Source of the DNA: Aradus depressus
Taxonomy: Eukaryota > Arthropoda > Insecta > Hemiptera > Aradidae
Assembly (NCBI GenBank): GCA_963662175.1
Contig: OY759224.1
Span: 21,151,489-21,215,488 of the forward strand
DNA: 64,000 nucleotides
Direction: 5' to 3'
Positions within the stretch are counted from its first letter, which is position 1. Each line of letters opens with the position of its first letter. Positions 34,601-43,859 of this stretch are shown piece by piece. The position numbers and the translations under genes are program-made. The notes beneath the pieces were generated by a model. The model did no database searches. It saw nothing but the letters and a program-made list of their open reading frames with translations, and was not told the DNA's origin.

Positions 34601-37600
34601 CTCAAATTTCTTTGCTTGGCAAAGAAAAATGTGTACTCAAAACCTCTTTTTCGCGAAAAAAAAAAAAAAAATACGATTTTCCAATGGTTACTTTAATGGG
34701 CGATTAACTGAATGGTGGAGTTGCTAGCATCCAATCTGAATCCCTCAATTACTAATTATTAATTAACAGGTAATTTTCCAGAATTTATCGGACACTCAAT
34801 CATAATTGTGCCAAAATCCGGATCGAGTTTCAACGGATTTTCAAAGTTCGTATTGACCATTTTCGCGAAGAAGCCAGTCGGTAACTCAGAATCGATTATA
34901 ACTAGGAATTTGAAATGAAAATGCCGCATGTGCAAACTTAGATCTGATTAGATTTTGGCCAAAAATTGAGATCTCTTTTATTCCGGGGCTCAAATACATT
35001 TTACAAAATATCATTTACATTTATTACCGAATCAAAAATCTCTTCAAATAAAAGTTGCAGATAAAACTGAAAGGGATTTTATATGAAATACGTTTCTTCG
35101 TAGGTTGCTCCGTTTGCGAGGTACAGGCCGTAAACCGTTCTAATAAGTAGTTTTGAACCACATTTTGTTTTACATTTGCTGGATTTATGCGAAAACTGTT
35201 GGTCCTGTCGAAACATTGGTTCTTACAAAAAATGTTCCTTATTAAATTTCCACAAGTTATAGCGCCCCAAAGAATGTACATTTGTACAGATCGATATATG
35301 TTTTACATTATTTTAAATATAAGTTATAAATGTTACCGGTGAGGGGAGGTGGTAACAGATCTTGCATTACGGATGGAGGCGGTGGCTGGGGATGCTGGTT
35401 GGCAGCCGCCGCAGATGCATTGCTTGAAGATCTTCGTTTCTTTTTCGTCGGTGGAGGCTCAGGATTAGTCATCATTGGAGGTTTAAACTCCGCCATCCCC
35501 ATCCTACACACAATATATAATTTATACTAATATATTTAAAATATAAGCAAATGTAGAGTCATGGGGATTTTTAAAGTATTTTTCGGCAGGAAGTCTTTTG
35601 TTGCTTTGAGCGAGACAAAGAGGGAGAAACTTCGGGACTGGAGAAGAATGAGACCCATCGACTGGGGGTCATGTGGTGACCACTGGGTCAAATTTAAAAT
35701 TGATGTCCAACTCAATCTTACTTGTTTTTATCAGTCACTCCGTAACGTACAATTATATATAATTGGCAAAAATCATCCACACGCTCATCTAATTCTTAGG
35801 CATATCCATGTGGCCTATAAATAAGAAAATTTGGTTTACCTCACCCGACACGTTAAAGCCGAGGCTCTTAAGTTTTTTTTTTTATCTGGGAGGTGAAAAA
35901 ACCTTGAGCATGCTGTCTTTCGGATGGAACGTTAAATGATGCGATGTACGAAGCCAGATACTCGTTAAAGCCCCCAAAAAATCTAGGTAGGCAATATTAG
36001 GACTCCCTTAGTAGAGTGGGTATTATTTCAACCAGAGCGACGAAAGAGTGCTCTGGTTGTAGGCGATATGTCCTCGTTAACTGAATACTATTAATAAAAT
36101 ATAATGTACATTGGACGAAAAACTATTTATTGATTATAATAATAGATCGGTTCATTATTACAATGATTGGTGAAGGACACAGACATATATTAATACAGAA
36201 TTGTATCGATTGATAATATAGAGGTCTTAAAATAAAACACCCCATTATTTTGACGGTTGGGTGAGATGATCCTTCTCATATGGAAAATATTACTATGACA
36301 CAGGCTCCGAAGGGCCAGAAGATAGTGTGGTCTCCTCAAAAAGGTTTTTGAAGGAAGCCACAACTTTTGTTCACACAATATCAAAATTAAGGCTGTCATC
36401 TCATTTGAGGCAATTTAAAAAAATACATTTCGTAGAATTGTAGAATTTTCTGTCACCTGACGGACGACACGCAAGATTACTATTATCCAAAATATTGCCT
36501 GTCAATGGGCTAAAGCAATCAGATCGCGGGGCAATGTTCTGACTGCTTAGCGATTTTTTGGTTACTGGTTTGAATACGCAATCAAAATATTTCCCATTCA
36601 ATCAGATCGCATTCCTGGCTGATTACCAAGTGAATGTGGTTCGAACAACCGGGTTGTTCGGCTCGGATATAAAACTCCAGATCAGCAGTACCTAGTAAGA
36701 AAATGCAAAATAGCTCTTTCCTCTCCACTAATAGAGTCTCTCATTTTTGTTCCTTTTAAATTAGAAATTTCACTAAATCAAAAGTAGTCACTGATAATGG
36801 ATGATAATTTTGAAAATCATCCGGATTTTTCTCATTTAGTTCCTTGACAATATGAGGAAAATGTTTTCTTTAAATCACTTTTGCTAAAAAAAAATATATC
36901 ATTTTTTCGTGCTGGACAAAACACTATTATAGCCACCGCAAGAGCGTTCTCTTCATAATCCATATATATATATTTTTTTTTTTTTTTTTAACATACTATA
37001 AAAATCATATAATTAAAGAAAGAAAAACACCATCATCCACATGTTAGAAAGATCCTGTTGGAACTGGTGGAAGATGCAGAAAATCGTTTGGCAACTAGAT
37101 CAGTCTGATGTCGCCTAATGAATGAGAAACTCCCAGACATTTCAGAGCAATCACATCGTACGATCGGATTGAATCATTGGTCGCCTTGGAAGGTACTCCC
37201 ATCTATTCATTATAATAACCATTCTAACAGATCTTAATAGTCATATATTTTGCTCACCTTCAACACATCTTTCATTGTTTGTAAACAATAAAAATACACA
37301 TTCTATATTTATATAAATATACGATCACTAGCTAAATTTGATGTCACAATTTTAAATATTACAAGTAAAGAAAAACATTAAAAAAAAAAAAAGTACTCAG
37401 GACAGAAGAGCTCATAATGCATAACGATTTTCTATCAAATAATTTTAAAAGAAAATTGGAGAATATCGTTCAAAATAAAGAGGAGAGATAAACAATTTAA
37501 TGAAAGAACATAGCAATTCTACTTGTTAATCACTAATAAGTAATTACATTGTGATAACGATGGTTAAAACTAATCCAGGTACAAAAAAACAATGACAGAA

Positions 37601-38222
37601 ACTCCGGAACAGAAAAACAACTTAACCCTAACCAACTCAAGTCTACACTACACTTACTTAATTTCTCAATTCGAACCAGAATCCATAAATAATATAAAAA
37701 ATTGATTAAAGGGTTGTGAAAATATGAATAAGAAGTGATATATTTTCTTTATAACTTTATAATTTAAAGGAACACCCGAAGCACTTCTAAATAGAGACAT
37801 GTTTTACGATGTCGAGTCAGTATATTGGAGGCCTATACAATTCGCATTCATCGTAAAATGCATAATGGAAACGATTTATTAAAATGTTCCTTATGCGAAA
37901 AGCCCATTAAAACGTATCTAATTATCAATGACACGGCGAATATAATTATTTAGTATCTTAATGAAGCCAAAAATACATATAACATTTTGAAGGCGGAATG
38001 ACAGCAATAAATGTTTCACACATTACTGAAATGGGAACTGACAATACTTATTATTTTCTTTATAGAGTAACAGAATTATATTTTTTGTATAAAATAGTTT
38101 GGAGTCACTTACCCGCAATTCATTTTTTCGTCCGGGAAAAAAGGAGCTCGCGTCATGTGCGGATGCGGCTCCATACCAGGACATGGTGGGTACGCATACA
38201 TTTGGTTACGCCCCCTTGGCAT
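25513..38222 (-). CDS. pygo: Pygopus, complete gene model of five coding exons
   Basis: Join, in order: 38222-38113, 35503-35337, 32975-32131, 28187-28042, 25633-25513. The exon lengths sum to 1389 bases, 463 codons with the stop, and every junction keeps phase and has GT-AG borders. Pygopus is a nuclear co-activator of Wnt/beta-catenin signalling that binds BCL9/Legless and methylated histone H3 through its PHD finger. Visible parts are a Lys/Arg cluster KKKRR (nuclear signal), the N-terminal homology segment ending VASNPFDD, a long Met/Gly/Pro then His/Gln-rich linker, and a C-terminal PHD. Introns hold SINEs, a Tc1 fossil, LINE pieces and an LTR-element tail. The start at 38222 lies one base after an AG, so an upstream untranslated exon is possible; ATG 35502 is an alternative start. 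Confidence 0.9.
25690..26125 (-). repeat. Dispersed module repeat in pygopus intron 4
   Basis: Successive units carry ttttgtgtcgataaattcat, ccgattcctcggaaa, catttcatgtcgatacattc and aaccaatcgatctttt. The spacing of cgata-attcatta-like blocks is about 110-120 bp. It is the same family as the 20.6-kb array in opposite orientation. Confidence 0.6.
26510..27052 (+). mobile_element. Nested interspersed repeat with CCGGCGTTGCCCGG head
   Basis: It starts near tactagcagtaatacccggcgttgcccgggg and ends cgttcgtgagttatagcggtacaacgcacagacattttcagctttatatatatgatta. The inside contains an imperfect tandem duplication of ~130 bp (attcaaaaagatt(t/c)ctcattaat at about 26701 and 26831; ggatgctgggatggaccag twice). 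Flanking ataacgacg sequence is Tigger-derived on both sides, so this is an insertion. Confidence 0.55.
27416..27620 (+). pseudogene. Tigger/CENP-B-like transposase DNA-binding fragment
   Basis: The frame reads KKIRKTQHTGLDNALLQW, then FKAHQKKNVPINGP. The order LDxALLxWFxxxRxxxxPIxGP is diagnostic of the second helix-turn-helix of CENP-B/Tigger transposases. It has no catalytic region and the frame ends in T-rich sequence. Confidence 0.65.
28042..28187 (-). CDS. pygo: pygopus exon 4 (first part of PHD finger)
   Basis: The acceptor ttatgttTCAG precedes 28187 and the donor CACAG|GTAAAT follows 28042. It encodes IYPVDQPMVFNPQNPNAPP, then IYPCGVCHKEVHDNDQAILC and ESGCNFWFH plus two bases of Arg. 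The C-x2-C, C-x(3)-C and W-F-H zinc ligands and the aromatic residues fit the pygopus PHD. Confidence 0.95.
28347..28527 (-). mobile_element. SINE 3' half, AACTAAC-type tail
   Basis: Minus strand: atgatcccgagtctgtacgatgtcaggtactc, then the body with a short deletion, ending cccgggcatgagtcataataactaac. It lies in pygopus intron 3, just upstream of exon 4. Confidence 0.85.
28528..28690 (-). repeat. Dispersed module repeat fragment
   Basis: aaaatttcatgtcgatgtatttattctatcgtgttcacag, ttttggaatcagga and tcgatatcgaatttctgatcgattatataa match blocks found at 41460-41560, 53520-53660 and 60640-60710. Confidence 0.5.
29205..29345 (-). pseudogene. Jockey-type LINE 3' end fragment
   Basis: On the minus strand the frame ends RRWPRDLLSEDSG and a stop, which matches the end QWPRDLLSRSSDSD of the LINE fragment at 52666-52990. 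The following UTR (gggagtgtcagcgctggctt) also has the same start (gggagtgtca). Only about 140 bp remain. Confidence 0.6.
29385..29522 (-). mobile_element. SINE 3' fragment
   Basis: Minus strand: gtgaataaaaatttaggataggcaag, the gggctcatacccaccagattgacgaaagagcgctctggtagtagg block and the cccgggcatgagtca end. Its left junction is directly against repeat B (29526 on). Confidence 0.8.
29526..29905 (-). repeat. Interspersed repeat family B, copy 2
   Basis: Inverted match to 14632-15040. It contains a (GT)n run at 29542-29558 within the homologous block. Copies share the phrases aagacggctgaaccgattt, cttagccatg, gtgtgcgtcggggacc and tatatccatatatgagaaa. It sits between two SINE fragments in pygopus intron 3. 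Confidence 0.65.
29966..30053 (-). mobile_element. SINE 3' end, interrupted copy (part 1)
   Basis: Carries the 3' terminal SINE sequence up to ctcaggtccacaagagtgacgaaaaagcgctctgatag. The matching 5' part is at 30447-30566; about 50 bp of SINE between them is replaced by ~390 bp of other DNA. Confidence 0.75.
30054..30446 (+). mobile_element. LTR-retrotransposon polyprotein tail inserted in a SINE
   Basis: An open frame (about 30120-30311) is Gln/Pro-rich (QQLPQQSQQLQQKPHQPP) and ends KTVRFANPLVTKTSSGRPVR LPSRFW and stop. A TxSGRxVRxPxRF ending is usual at the C-terminus of Gypsy-type Pol polyproteins. It is followed by a polypurine/poly-G tract (30322-30350), as expected for a primer site before a 3' LTR, then ~95 bp of unassigned sequence. 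No other part of the element is present, so it is a dead fragment. Confidence 0.5.
30447..30566 (-). mobile_element. SINE 5' part, interrupted copy (part 2)
   Basis: Minus strand: ggttcgaaacccggccgaggccctgattattttatctgggaggtaaaataaag, then gttccgagtctgtacgatgtcaggtactcg. The B box and internal hairpin are intact. It pairs with 29966-30053 as one disrupted element. Confidence 0.75.
30815..31031 (+). mobile_element. SINE copy, 5'-truncated
   Basis: Starts tcatagcaccccgtccttcgg and runs through the full body to cccgggcatgagttgtaat. The gggctcatgtccacc block carries a four-base insertion (gggttcgctcatg). Confidence 0.85.
31200..31545 (+). repeat. Dispersed module repeat, nearly complete copy
   Basis: The order is tgtctgtccatggacacgat, atcgacacgaaattttat, aacgatgacacctattgatt, aaaaactctaaaaactgc, atttagtatgaggatttagg, attagcgcaaacggtcaact and gaggaagtacattgccggtg. 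This gives a useful consensus for the family. It is in pygopus intron 3 upstream of exon 3's splice donor side and has no reading frame. Confidence 0.65.
31890..32045. other. GC-richer patch next to pygopus exon 3, origin unknown
   Basis: A ~150-bp patch (gtcgagctgtggatagggcc ... cgcccccacccgcacctgg) stands out from its AT-rich surroundings. No convincing frame on either strand and no splice sites; it may be a decayed retroelement piece. Confidence 0.3.
32131..32975 (-). CDS. pygo: pygopus exon 3 (NPF motif and low-complexity linker)
   Basis: The acceptor tgttTGCAG precedes 32975 and the donor GGGAAAG|GTATTC follows 32131. After the split Gly it encodes YGDTIVASNPFDD, the end of the pygopus N-terminal homology domain, then about 120 residues rich in Met, Gly, Ser and Pro with repeated CGPPM/SPM motifs, a Gln run before CSMPSDMCK, and a His/Gln-Pro tract (HPQHHPQHHPQ) before PPPKPLPVSAGK. 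Frames on the opposite strand across this exon are shadows. The CAG/CAC-type repeats make its length likely to vary between individuals. Confidence 0.93.
33400..34215 (+). pseudogene. Tc1/mariner-type transposon fossil in pygopus intron 2
   Basis: Near the start, frames read RARAMAWVEDGLGTSRPGSG and TQQTTDLTVHKLSG, the N-terminal HTH and linker region of Tc1-like transposases. At 33945-34030 the tail reads SPDLNPIEQLWDELVRRI, the conserved C-terminal catalytic block with its Glu. The centre is deleted and stops or shifts are frequent. The left flank gtgagtggcaacaaaagtaa and right-hand ccaacaccctag may be the remains of TIRs. It is unrelated in detail to the copy at 55.8 kb. Confidence 0.65.
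35337..35503 (-). CDS. pygo: pygopus exon 2 (nuclear signal, start of homology domain)
   Basis: The acceptor tgtgtgtAG precedes 35503 and the donor CTCACCG|GTAACA follows 35337. It encodes (G)MGMAEFKPPMMTNPEPPPTK, then KKRRSSSNASAAAANQHPQP, ending VMQDLLPPPLT plus one base. KKKRR followed by Ser/Pro-rich sequence and a ...PPPLT-YGDTIVASNPF join with exon 3 matches the pygopus N-terminal homology domain layout. Confidence 0.88.
35857..36077 (+). mobile_element. SINE copy, GG-stem subfamily, decayed
   Basis: The internal hairpin region reads cttaagttttttttttttatctgggaggtgaaaaaaccttgag, with right arm of the GGTTTTTT type. The body has internal deletions and ends gtaggcgatatgtcctcg without a tail. 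Confidence 0.7.
36078..38112. other. pygopus intron 1, mostly unassigned
   Basis: AT-rich with poly-T and TA runs. Open frames on the minus strand near 36190-36600 show no clear family, and no repeats with clear boundaries were seen. Confidence 0.35.
38113..38222 (-). CDS. pygo: pygopus exon 1 (putative N-terminal coding exon)
   Basis: This runs from ATG 38222-38220 to the strong donor TTGCGG|GTAAGT after 38113. The peptide MPRGRNQMYAYPPCPGMEPH continues to FFPDEKMNC and joins exon 2 in frame through a split Gly codon. It stands out as GC-rich in AT-rich DNA. The ATG lies one base after attatAG, which may be a splice acceptor, so the exon may extend upstream as UTR or coding. Known pygopus proteins have a variable N-terminus, so homology does not test it. 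Confidence 0.65.
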
Positions 38223-40225
38223 GCTATAATTACAATAAAGTAATAAATAAATTGTATATATAATATTTTTACATTCATATAGCAAATCGATTGCATATTA
38301 TTGGAAACATTTTTCTAATATTTTCACCAAAAATAGACGTGAAATATAAATGACAGTAAAACAATTTGATGTTAATGATCATTGATATATATTATATATG
38401 GTTAACTATTTAATTGTTATTATAATATGTTAAATTATAAGAGATTTTACCTAACAAAGGGTGCCATCCCCCCTAAATTATGGCTCATTTCCCTTTACTT
38501 TATTCTCATCGCCCAACTAAAATAATAATCCTTCTTCCCTGATTGCATTGGGCGACTCTCCAAGACCACGTCCTAGGGCAATCATAAAAAAAATATATAT
38601 ATAAAAACATAAATCATTACGCACATTCAACATCTATAATTAAAAGATAAATCAGCTTAATAATTTTTTTATAACAATAATATTATATTTTGTTAGTGTA
38701 CCATATCAAAATGAGTAAAAGTTGACAAAAAATTGTTATTTCAAAGAAATATAAGAATATCATTAAATAACCTATGCTTTATTATCATCTACTTACATAA
38801 AGTGATTAAAAGCCCAATCATTATTGAAGGGCCTAATTTGTTTTAACAGAATTACATTCCATAAATGGCCTTGCGCTGATTAGGCTGGTATTCCAGACAG
38901 TCCGAACTTAAATGACATGTTGTCCTTCCCAGTTCATGGAACCCATTCTTACACACATGACGGGTACATCGATAACTTTATTAACTTGTTTGGTTAAAGC
39001 CAAACGATACAAACTGTTCACTGTAAATATACAATAATAACTTTCAGTCACACAAAGTAATGAATCTAATTTTGGTAACACTATTAAAGACAAATAAAAG
39101 TGAAAAATACTTGGCTAGCGGCTTGATATTTTTGACTATAAACAGCACCATAGAGGATCACAGCCCAGTTACAAATTTTAGGTAATTTAACATTTTGTTG
39201 TGATTTCTTAAAAATTTACATTAAAAAATTGAAAACAAAAATGTTGAACATTTTCAAAGCCCTAAATTTATTGTAATTTATATAGAACAAGAAATTCACA
39301 CTATAATACATAAGTGAAACAACGTCCATTGTACTGATAACTTGATACCTCTTTGCACATTCTTCAGAACAGCGCTCAACGCTATCGTGTTAGAATTGAG
39401 AACTAAATAGTCTGCTCAAATAAGCATTATTTATTATAAAATATAAAATTGATTTACGAATTGTTACGAAGTTTTGTAGGATTGTAAAGTTTTGGAATCT
39501 TCATATTCAAGTAGTTTAGAACAGGCTATTCTCATGCATTCAATTAGTTTTTTCAAATTGGTACGTGAAGACCACATTTTTGTTTAAATGCTCTCATTTC
39601 TTTTCCAATAAGAAAGTTTTTTCTGTTTTTTTTTTATTTTTTCTGTTTTTTTTATTTTTTTTTATGATGAGAATGTTCTTGTTGGACTTCTTTTTCAACG
39701 TCACATTCACTGGTATTTCTACTTACAATTTTTTTTTTAAACGAGTTTATAACCTTTATGAAGATAATATCTTGTATTATTAGTAGAATTAAGAATTTTA
39801 TTTAGATTAGAAGAAAACATTTTGAAATTTCTGTATTAGTGTAAATTCGTAAAATAATTACAACAATTTTATCTGTTTCGTATGCACAAATTTATGTTTT
39901 ATATAAATATAAATAATAAACGGTTCAAAGCCCATCTACAGTATGTGTACTATTTTTCATGTAGTTTATGGAAAATAAACATCTTTCTATCTACATACAA
40001 TCATACGAAAACGAAATTTGCAGGGAATTTCAATAGACCCACTTAAAATATAATATATTTATATACATATTTTGTAGATTATACGGCACCCAAACCTTTC
40101 AAATTGTGCAAGAGGTGCCTAATATTTTTTATACTTATTTCAAAGGGCTAGACGGATAAAAAACATAAAAATCCGCCACGCGGCTTTCGGTTGTTTTAAC
40201 TGGTGAAGAATTGGCAAAACAATTT
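38223..40225. other. Intergenic region between pygopus and the ankyrin gene
   Basis: The promoter or leader of pygopus is expected just above 38223, but no clear core element was found. The remainder is AT-rich with T-runs at 39628-39663. Confidence 0.35.
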
Positions 40226-40227
40226 TA

Positions 40228-40310
40228 CCTCCCGGCCTGGGTTTCGAATCCGCGATCTTGAGCTCAGTAGACAAGCTACACACTACCTCTCAGCTAAAAT
40301 ACCTCATACT
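40228..40310 (-). mobile_element. SINE head fragment
   Basis: Minus strand: tagctgagaggtagtgtgtagcttgtctactgagctcaagatcgcggattcgaaacccaggccgggaggtaaaa. A- and B-box regions are recognisable but mutated, and only the tRNA-like third remains. Confidence 0.65.
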
Positions 40311-40829
40311 ATATTTACAGTTACTAAAACGTAATTACTAACTTATTACCAATTTACTTTATACTCATTGCAAATTTTGCCATTGTGTTTTGGTTTTCTA
40401 GATAGGGTGAAGACCTAGTCGAAAGACCAACCCCTTCCTTACCTATATGAATGATTCGCACCCAGCAAACCTTTTTGTATACATTTTTTCGTAGGATAGA
40501 TATTAAAAAAAAAAAAAAATTGTTTTATTTAATCTAAAATTAATATTTTTTAAATTCCTCTAATATTTTTCTAGCGTCTTCAAGTGCGAACGAGCTCTCT
40601 ACACGTTGCTGTTCTTTTCTAGCATTCAAATAGATTCTGTTTCTCCGGCAGTTTTTCTAAAATGTATTCAAATAATTTTCAATTGAACAAATTCTAGAAA
40701 AAAAATAAATAACTGGCATTCCGGGAAACAATCTGGGAGAGGAACCTTCACTTTAAATTCCTTAAATTGTAGTTGTTCTGATCGGGTAAGCACAACAGAT
40801 CGGGAGCTGAGGCCGAAATGATCGTCGAA

Positions 40830-41170
40830 CGTCCCGAAACATCGTTGGTATAAAGACACTTCCGAAGAGTTTTTTTTGAAAAATAGTTATCTTAATTTTT
40901 ATTAAATTGAAAAATGTGTCTACTTATTATAAACTTATCTTGTATTAATTTTTTTTTATATGCTCATTTATTTTTAAGTATTTATTTGTTCAGTTTTTAT
41001 TAATTTCATTTTACTTTTTTTAATAGTTTTGTTATTACTACTAATCATAGGTGTGTTAGACTCAAATAGTTATAAATCTAATTTATAAGCTATCTTAATG
41101 TATAAATTCTTTTGACGTATCCTATTAACATGTATTGTTTTAACTGAAATAAATTTATTATTATTATTAT
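40830..41170 (+). repeat. LINE-type 3' UTR and (ATT)n tail, copy 1
   Basis: gaacgtcccgaaacatcgtt, aaagacacttccgaagag, then a T-rich body to ttgacgtatcctattaaca and aaataaatttattattatt. It is nearly identical to 59550-59896 and clearly related to 44940-45275. The simple-repeat tail suggests a retroposed 3' end. Confidence 0.7.
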
Positions 41171-41334
41171 ACGAAGTATATGAGAAGTTATGAATTTGAT
41201 CAGAAGAGCCATGTTGAGTTTTCTCCGTAATTTTATTTTTTCCAACAACCTGATTCCAAAAATGAACAAAAAATCCTGTCTGAATATGATAAATCCAGAT
41301 GTAAAGAATATACCGGCACATTTTATATGTGCAT

Positions 41335-41580
41335 CTGAAACACCATAAGTCCGACTATTGAATGTCAGCCAAATCGGTTGAATGAAAGGCTGTGTTTAAG
41401 GGAGGGGAGGGAGGGTTTCACGCAAAAACTAATGAATGCATTAACACGAAATTTAGTCCCTGTATAATTCAACAACACATTTTTGGTCATAAAATATGAA
41501 ATTTCGGTAAAAACTCAACTTCGAATTTCTGACCGATTACATCACGTCCTATATAATTCGTATGGCTTGGGAAGTAAGAA
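41335..41580 (+). repeat. Dispersed module repeat fragment
   Basis: Includes ccgactattgaatgtcagcc, aactaatgaatgcattaacacgaaatttagt, and tcgaatttctgaccgattacatcac, in the family order. It lies directly downstream of the ankyrin gene's stop and may form part of its 3' UTR. Confidence 0.5.
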
Positions 41581-41640
41581 ATGGTAAAACGAATAAGCGT
41601 TAGAGATATTAGATATTTATTGAAACTTTATTTTTCTAAT

Positions 41641-42696
41641 TTATAAAGTTCCAGTTACATTATTTAATTTAGCCATGATAACATTTCTATTGGTTATTTG
41701 TCCATGGGCTGAAATATGAAATAACTTTTTCAAATACTCGATGGTTGTAGGGTTTTGCCCCCTTCTTGCCATTTCCAGGGCATCGCACCTCCACACGTTC
41801 CGACAGTCTGCTGGGTCAGCTCCTAGTTCCCACAGGTACTGTACAATTTCGGTTTGTCCTTCGAAGGCAGCCATCAAGATGGGTGTCATTCCGTTCTTAT
41901 CTTTGGCATCCAGGTCCGCTCCTTGATTTACTAGAAACTCCACCATTGCCATGACACTCAAATTGCATCTATGGGAGCATATTGACAAATGAAGAAGAGT
42001 TCTTCCATCCTCATCCATTTCATCAACGTTACCTCCTTTTTCAAGAAATAGGCCAATCATTCTTGGATTATTACATACAACTGCCATTTGAAGTGGAATA
42101 TATTCATGAACGCATTTTGTATTCATTTTCGCTCCTAACTGCAGTAAGTGTTGGGCTATATTTGGTGCATCAAACATAGCAGCATAATGAAGTGACGTAA
42201 ATCCACGTGAATCCTTTGCTTCTATATTAGCTCCATGTTTAATTAAAATCTTAGCAATATCGGCTCTAGATTCCTTACTTATGGCGCAATTTAAAGGTGT
42301 TAAGTGATTACCTGATACTGCCTCCAAATCAGCGCCCCTTTGACAAAGTAGTTGAACCATAGCTGTTCGATGTTCTTCAACTGCCAATAGGAGTGGTGTA
42401 TAGCTATCACCGCTTAGAATATTGATATCACCACCGTTTTTTAAAAAGAACTTCATTGCTTTCCGATGGCCCTTCTTAGCCACTAAATGAACTGGTGTCA
42501 TTCCACTGCTGTCTTGGATGTCTGTTTTGGCGCCTGCTTGAACCAGCAATCTAAAGCAGCGTATCCGACATTTGAACGTGGCACAGTGTAGTGGCGTATA
42601 TCCCCTGTCGTCCTGCCCATTCACATCTTCTCCATTCTTCAGGAGCATTTCTAGTTGTTTGTACTGACATCTTGCAGCAGCTTCATGGAGACTACC
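41641..42696 (-). CDS. Ankyrin-repeat protein, terminal exon
   Basis: One long exon follows an acceptor (cttattttAG|GGTAGT) and ends with TAA at 41643-41641, giving 351 codons. It encodes nine to ten consecutive ankyrin repeats of about 33 residues, for example DRGYTPLHCATFKC, SSGMTPVHLVAKKGH, SRGFTSLHYAAM, EDGRTLLHLS and KNGMTPILMAAFEGQTEIVQ, then a 50-residue tail without repeats. Ankyrin repeats are protein-binding scaffolds; no kinase, death or SOCS-box domain is visible, so the role is unknown. The first in-frame Met is at 42648 but the repeat pattern begins upstream (GSLHEAAARCQYKQLE), so the true start is in an earlier exon. Its coding composition is clean, with no stops, unlike nearby transposon remnants. 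Confidence 0.85.
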   Translation of the reverse strand, partial: GSLHEAAARCQYKQLEMLLKNGEDVNGQDDRGYTPLHCATFKCRIRCFRLLVQAGAKTDIQDSSGMTPVHLVAKKGHRKAMKFFLKNGGDINILSGDSYTPLLLAVEEHRTAMVQLLCQRGADLEAVSGNHLTPLNCAISKESRADIAKILIKHGANIEAKDSRGFTSLHYAAMFDAPNIAQHLLQLGAKMNTKCVHEYIPLQMAVVCNNPRMIGLFLEKGGNVDEMDEDGRTLLHLSICSHRCNLSVMAMVEFLVNQGADLDAKDKNGMTPILMAAFEGQTEIVQYLWELGADPADCRNVWRCDALEMARRGQNPTTIEYLKKLFHISAHGQITNRNVIMAKLNNVTGTL

Positions 42697-42793
42697 CTAA
42701 AATAAGTTATACACATCACAAATCTCCAGGAAGGCACTTTCCCAGCACAAATTAACCAACGAAGCTTCAATAGTTGATTTACCTAGGAAAGAA

Positions 42794-43020
42794 GGCGCGG
42801 GTAGCTCAGTGGTATGCTTGCTTACTGAGCTCAAAATCATGGGTTCGAAACCCGGATGAGACTCTTAATTTATTTTATTTGGGGGAGATAAAAAAATCTT
42901 AACGCCGGTCCTTCGGATGGGACGTTAAGTAGGTCCCGAGCCTGTGCGATGTCAGGTACTCGTTAATAACCCCTACCTTAGATGACTAAGTAGGCAAACT
43001 TTAGGACTCCGACAGTTGAG
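42794..43020 (+). mobile_element. SINE copy in the ankyrin-gene intron
   Basis: The head gcgcgggtagctcagtggtatg and B box ggttcgaaacccgga are intact. The body is truncated near caaactttaggactccgacag. It lies about 100 bp upstream of the splice acceptor of the terminal exon. Confidence 0.85.
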
Positions 43021-43107
43021 ATAACAGAGAAGAAATAAAAGCATTGGATGCTCAGGTCCTTAGGTGCACACACCAGCCCTCCCAATATATATATATTTTA
43101 TTTGTTA

Positions 43108-43339
43108 TTGTGACTCAGGCCCAGGCCTCCACTGAGGTCATATTGGCGGCCACACATCTACAATGGGAGTTCTAAATTCAGTTACCTATGGTAGGGTCTT
43201 GAATGAGTACCTGGCATCGCACAGGCTCGGGAGCATTGCTTAACGTCCCACACGAAGGACGGTGTACTCAAGGTTTTTTTTTTCAAACCCGCGATCTTGT
43301 GCTCAGTCGACATCGCTATCTCTGAGCTACACGCGCCCG
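43108..43339 (-). mobile_element. SINE copy, opposite orientation to its neighbour
   Basis: Minus strand: ccgggcgcgtgtagctcagagatag, a decayed B-box region, the GG-type stem (aaaccttgagtacaccg), then the body to ggcctgggcctgagtcac. It faces the copy at 42794 tail to tail. Confidence 0.8.
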
Positions 43340-43859
43340 GAAAAAACTCTTGCTCTCTCAATAAACACCAACTATTTGCCCCCTCGGAAAGCAACGCATA
43401 GGTTTTTTTTGTGGGGGATTTTAATATTTTAGGAGTGTTCATCTCTAAAATGTTTTCTTTACAGTTCCGAACCCTTGAAGGGTCCAAAATAACTCAATTG
43501 TTCTCGCCTAGATGTCTATTCTTCTCTTAAAGCAAAACATTTCCTAAACTTACATCCTATTTCCATTCTGTAATCAATTATGGTTTTAATATGGTTTGTA
43601 ACTTTACTATTAATATTTTTAAAAAAAGAACCAAGAATAATAAACAATATTAATCGAAAACATACTGCTTAGAATCATTTAAATAAATTAAAAATCCTGC
43701 CTTTGCCAGCACTGTTTGTATTTCAAATATTGATGGTTATTAGGAAACATTCAAATATTTTCCCTGTCAACAATACTAGTCATGATTACGTTACCAGGAA
43801 GAAAGAAGACTTTCCAATAACTAAACATTGCTCTTTTTTTATTGAAAAAATAATTCAAA

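Noticed and set aside
43182..43487. 101-codon minus-strand frame
   Set aside because: Most of it lies in an antisense SINE copy, so it is not a gene.
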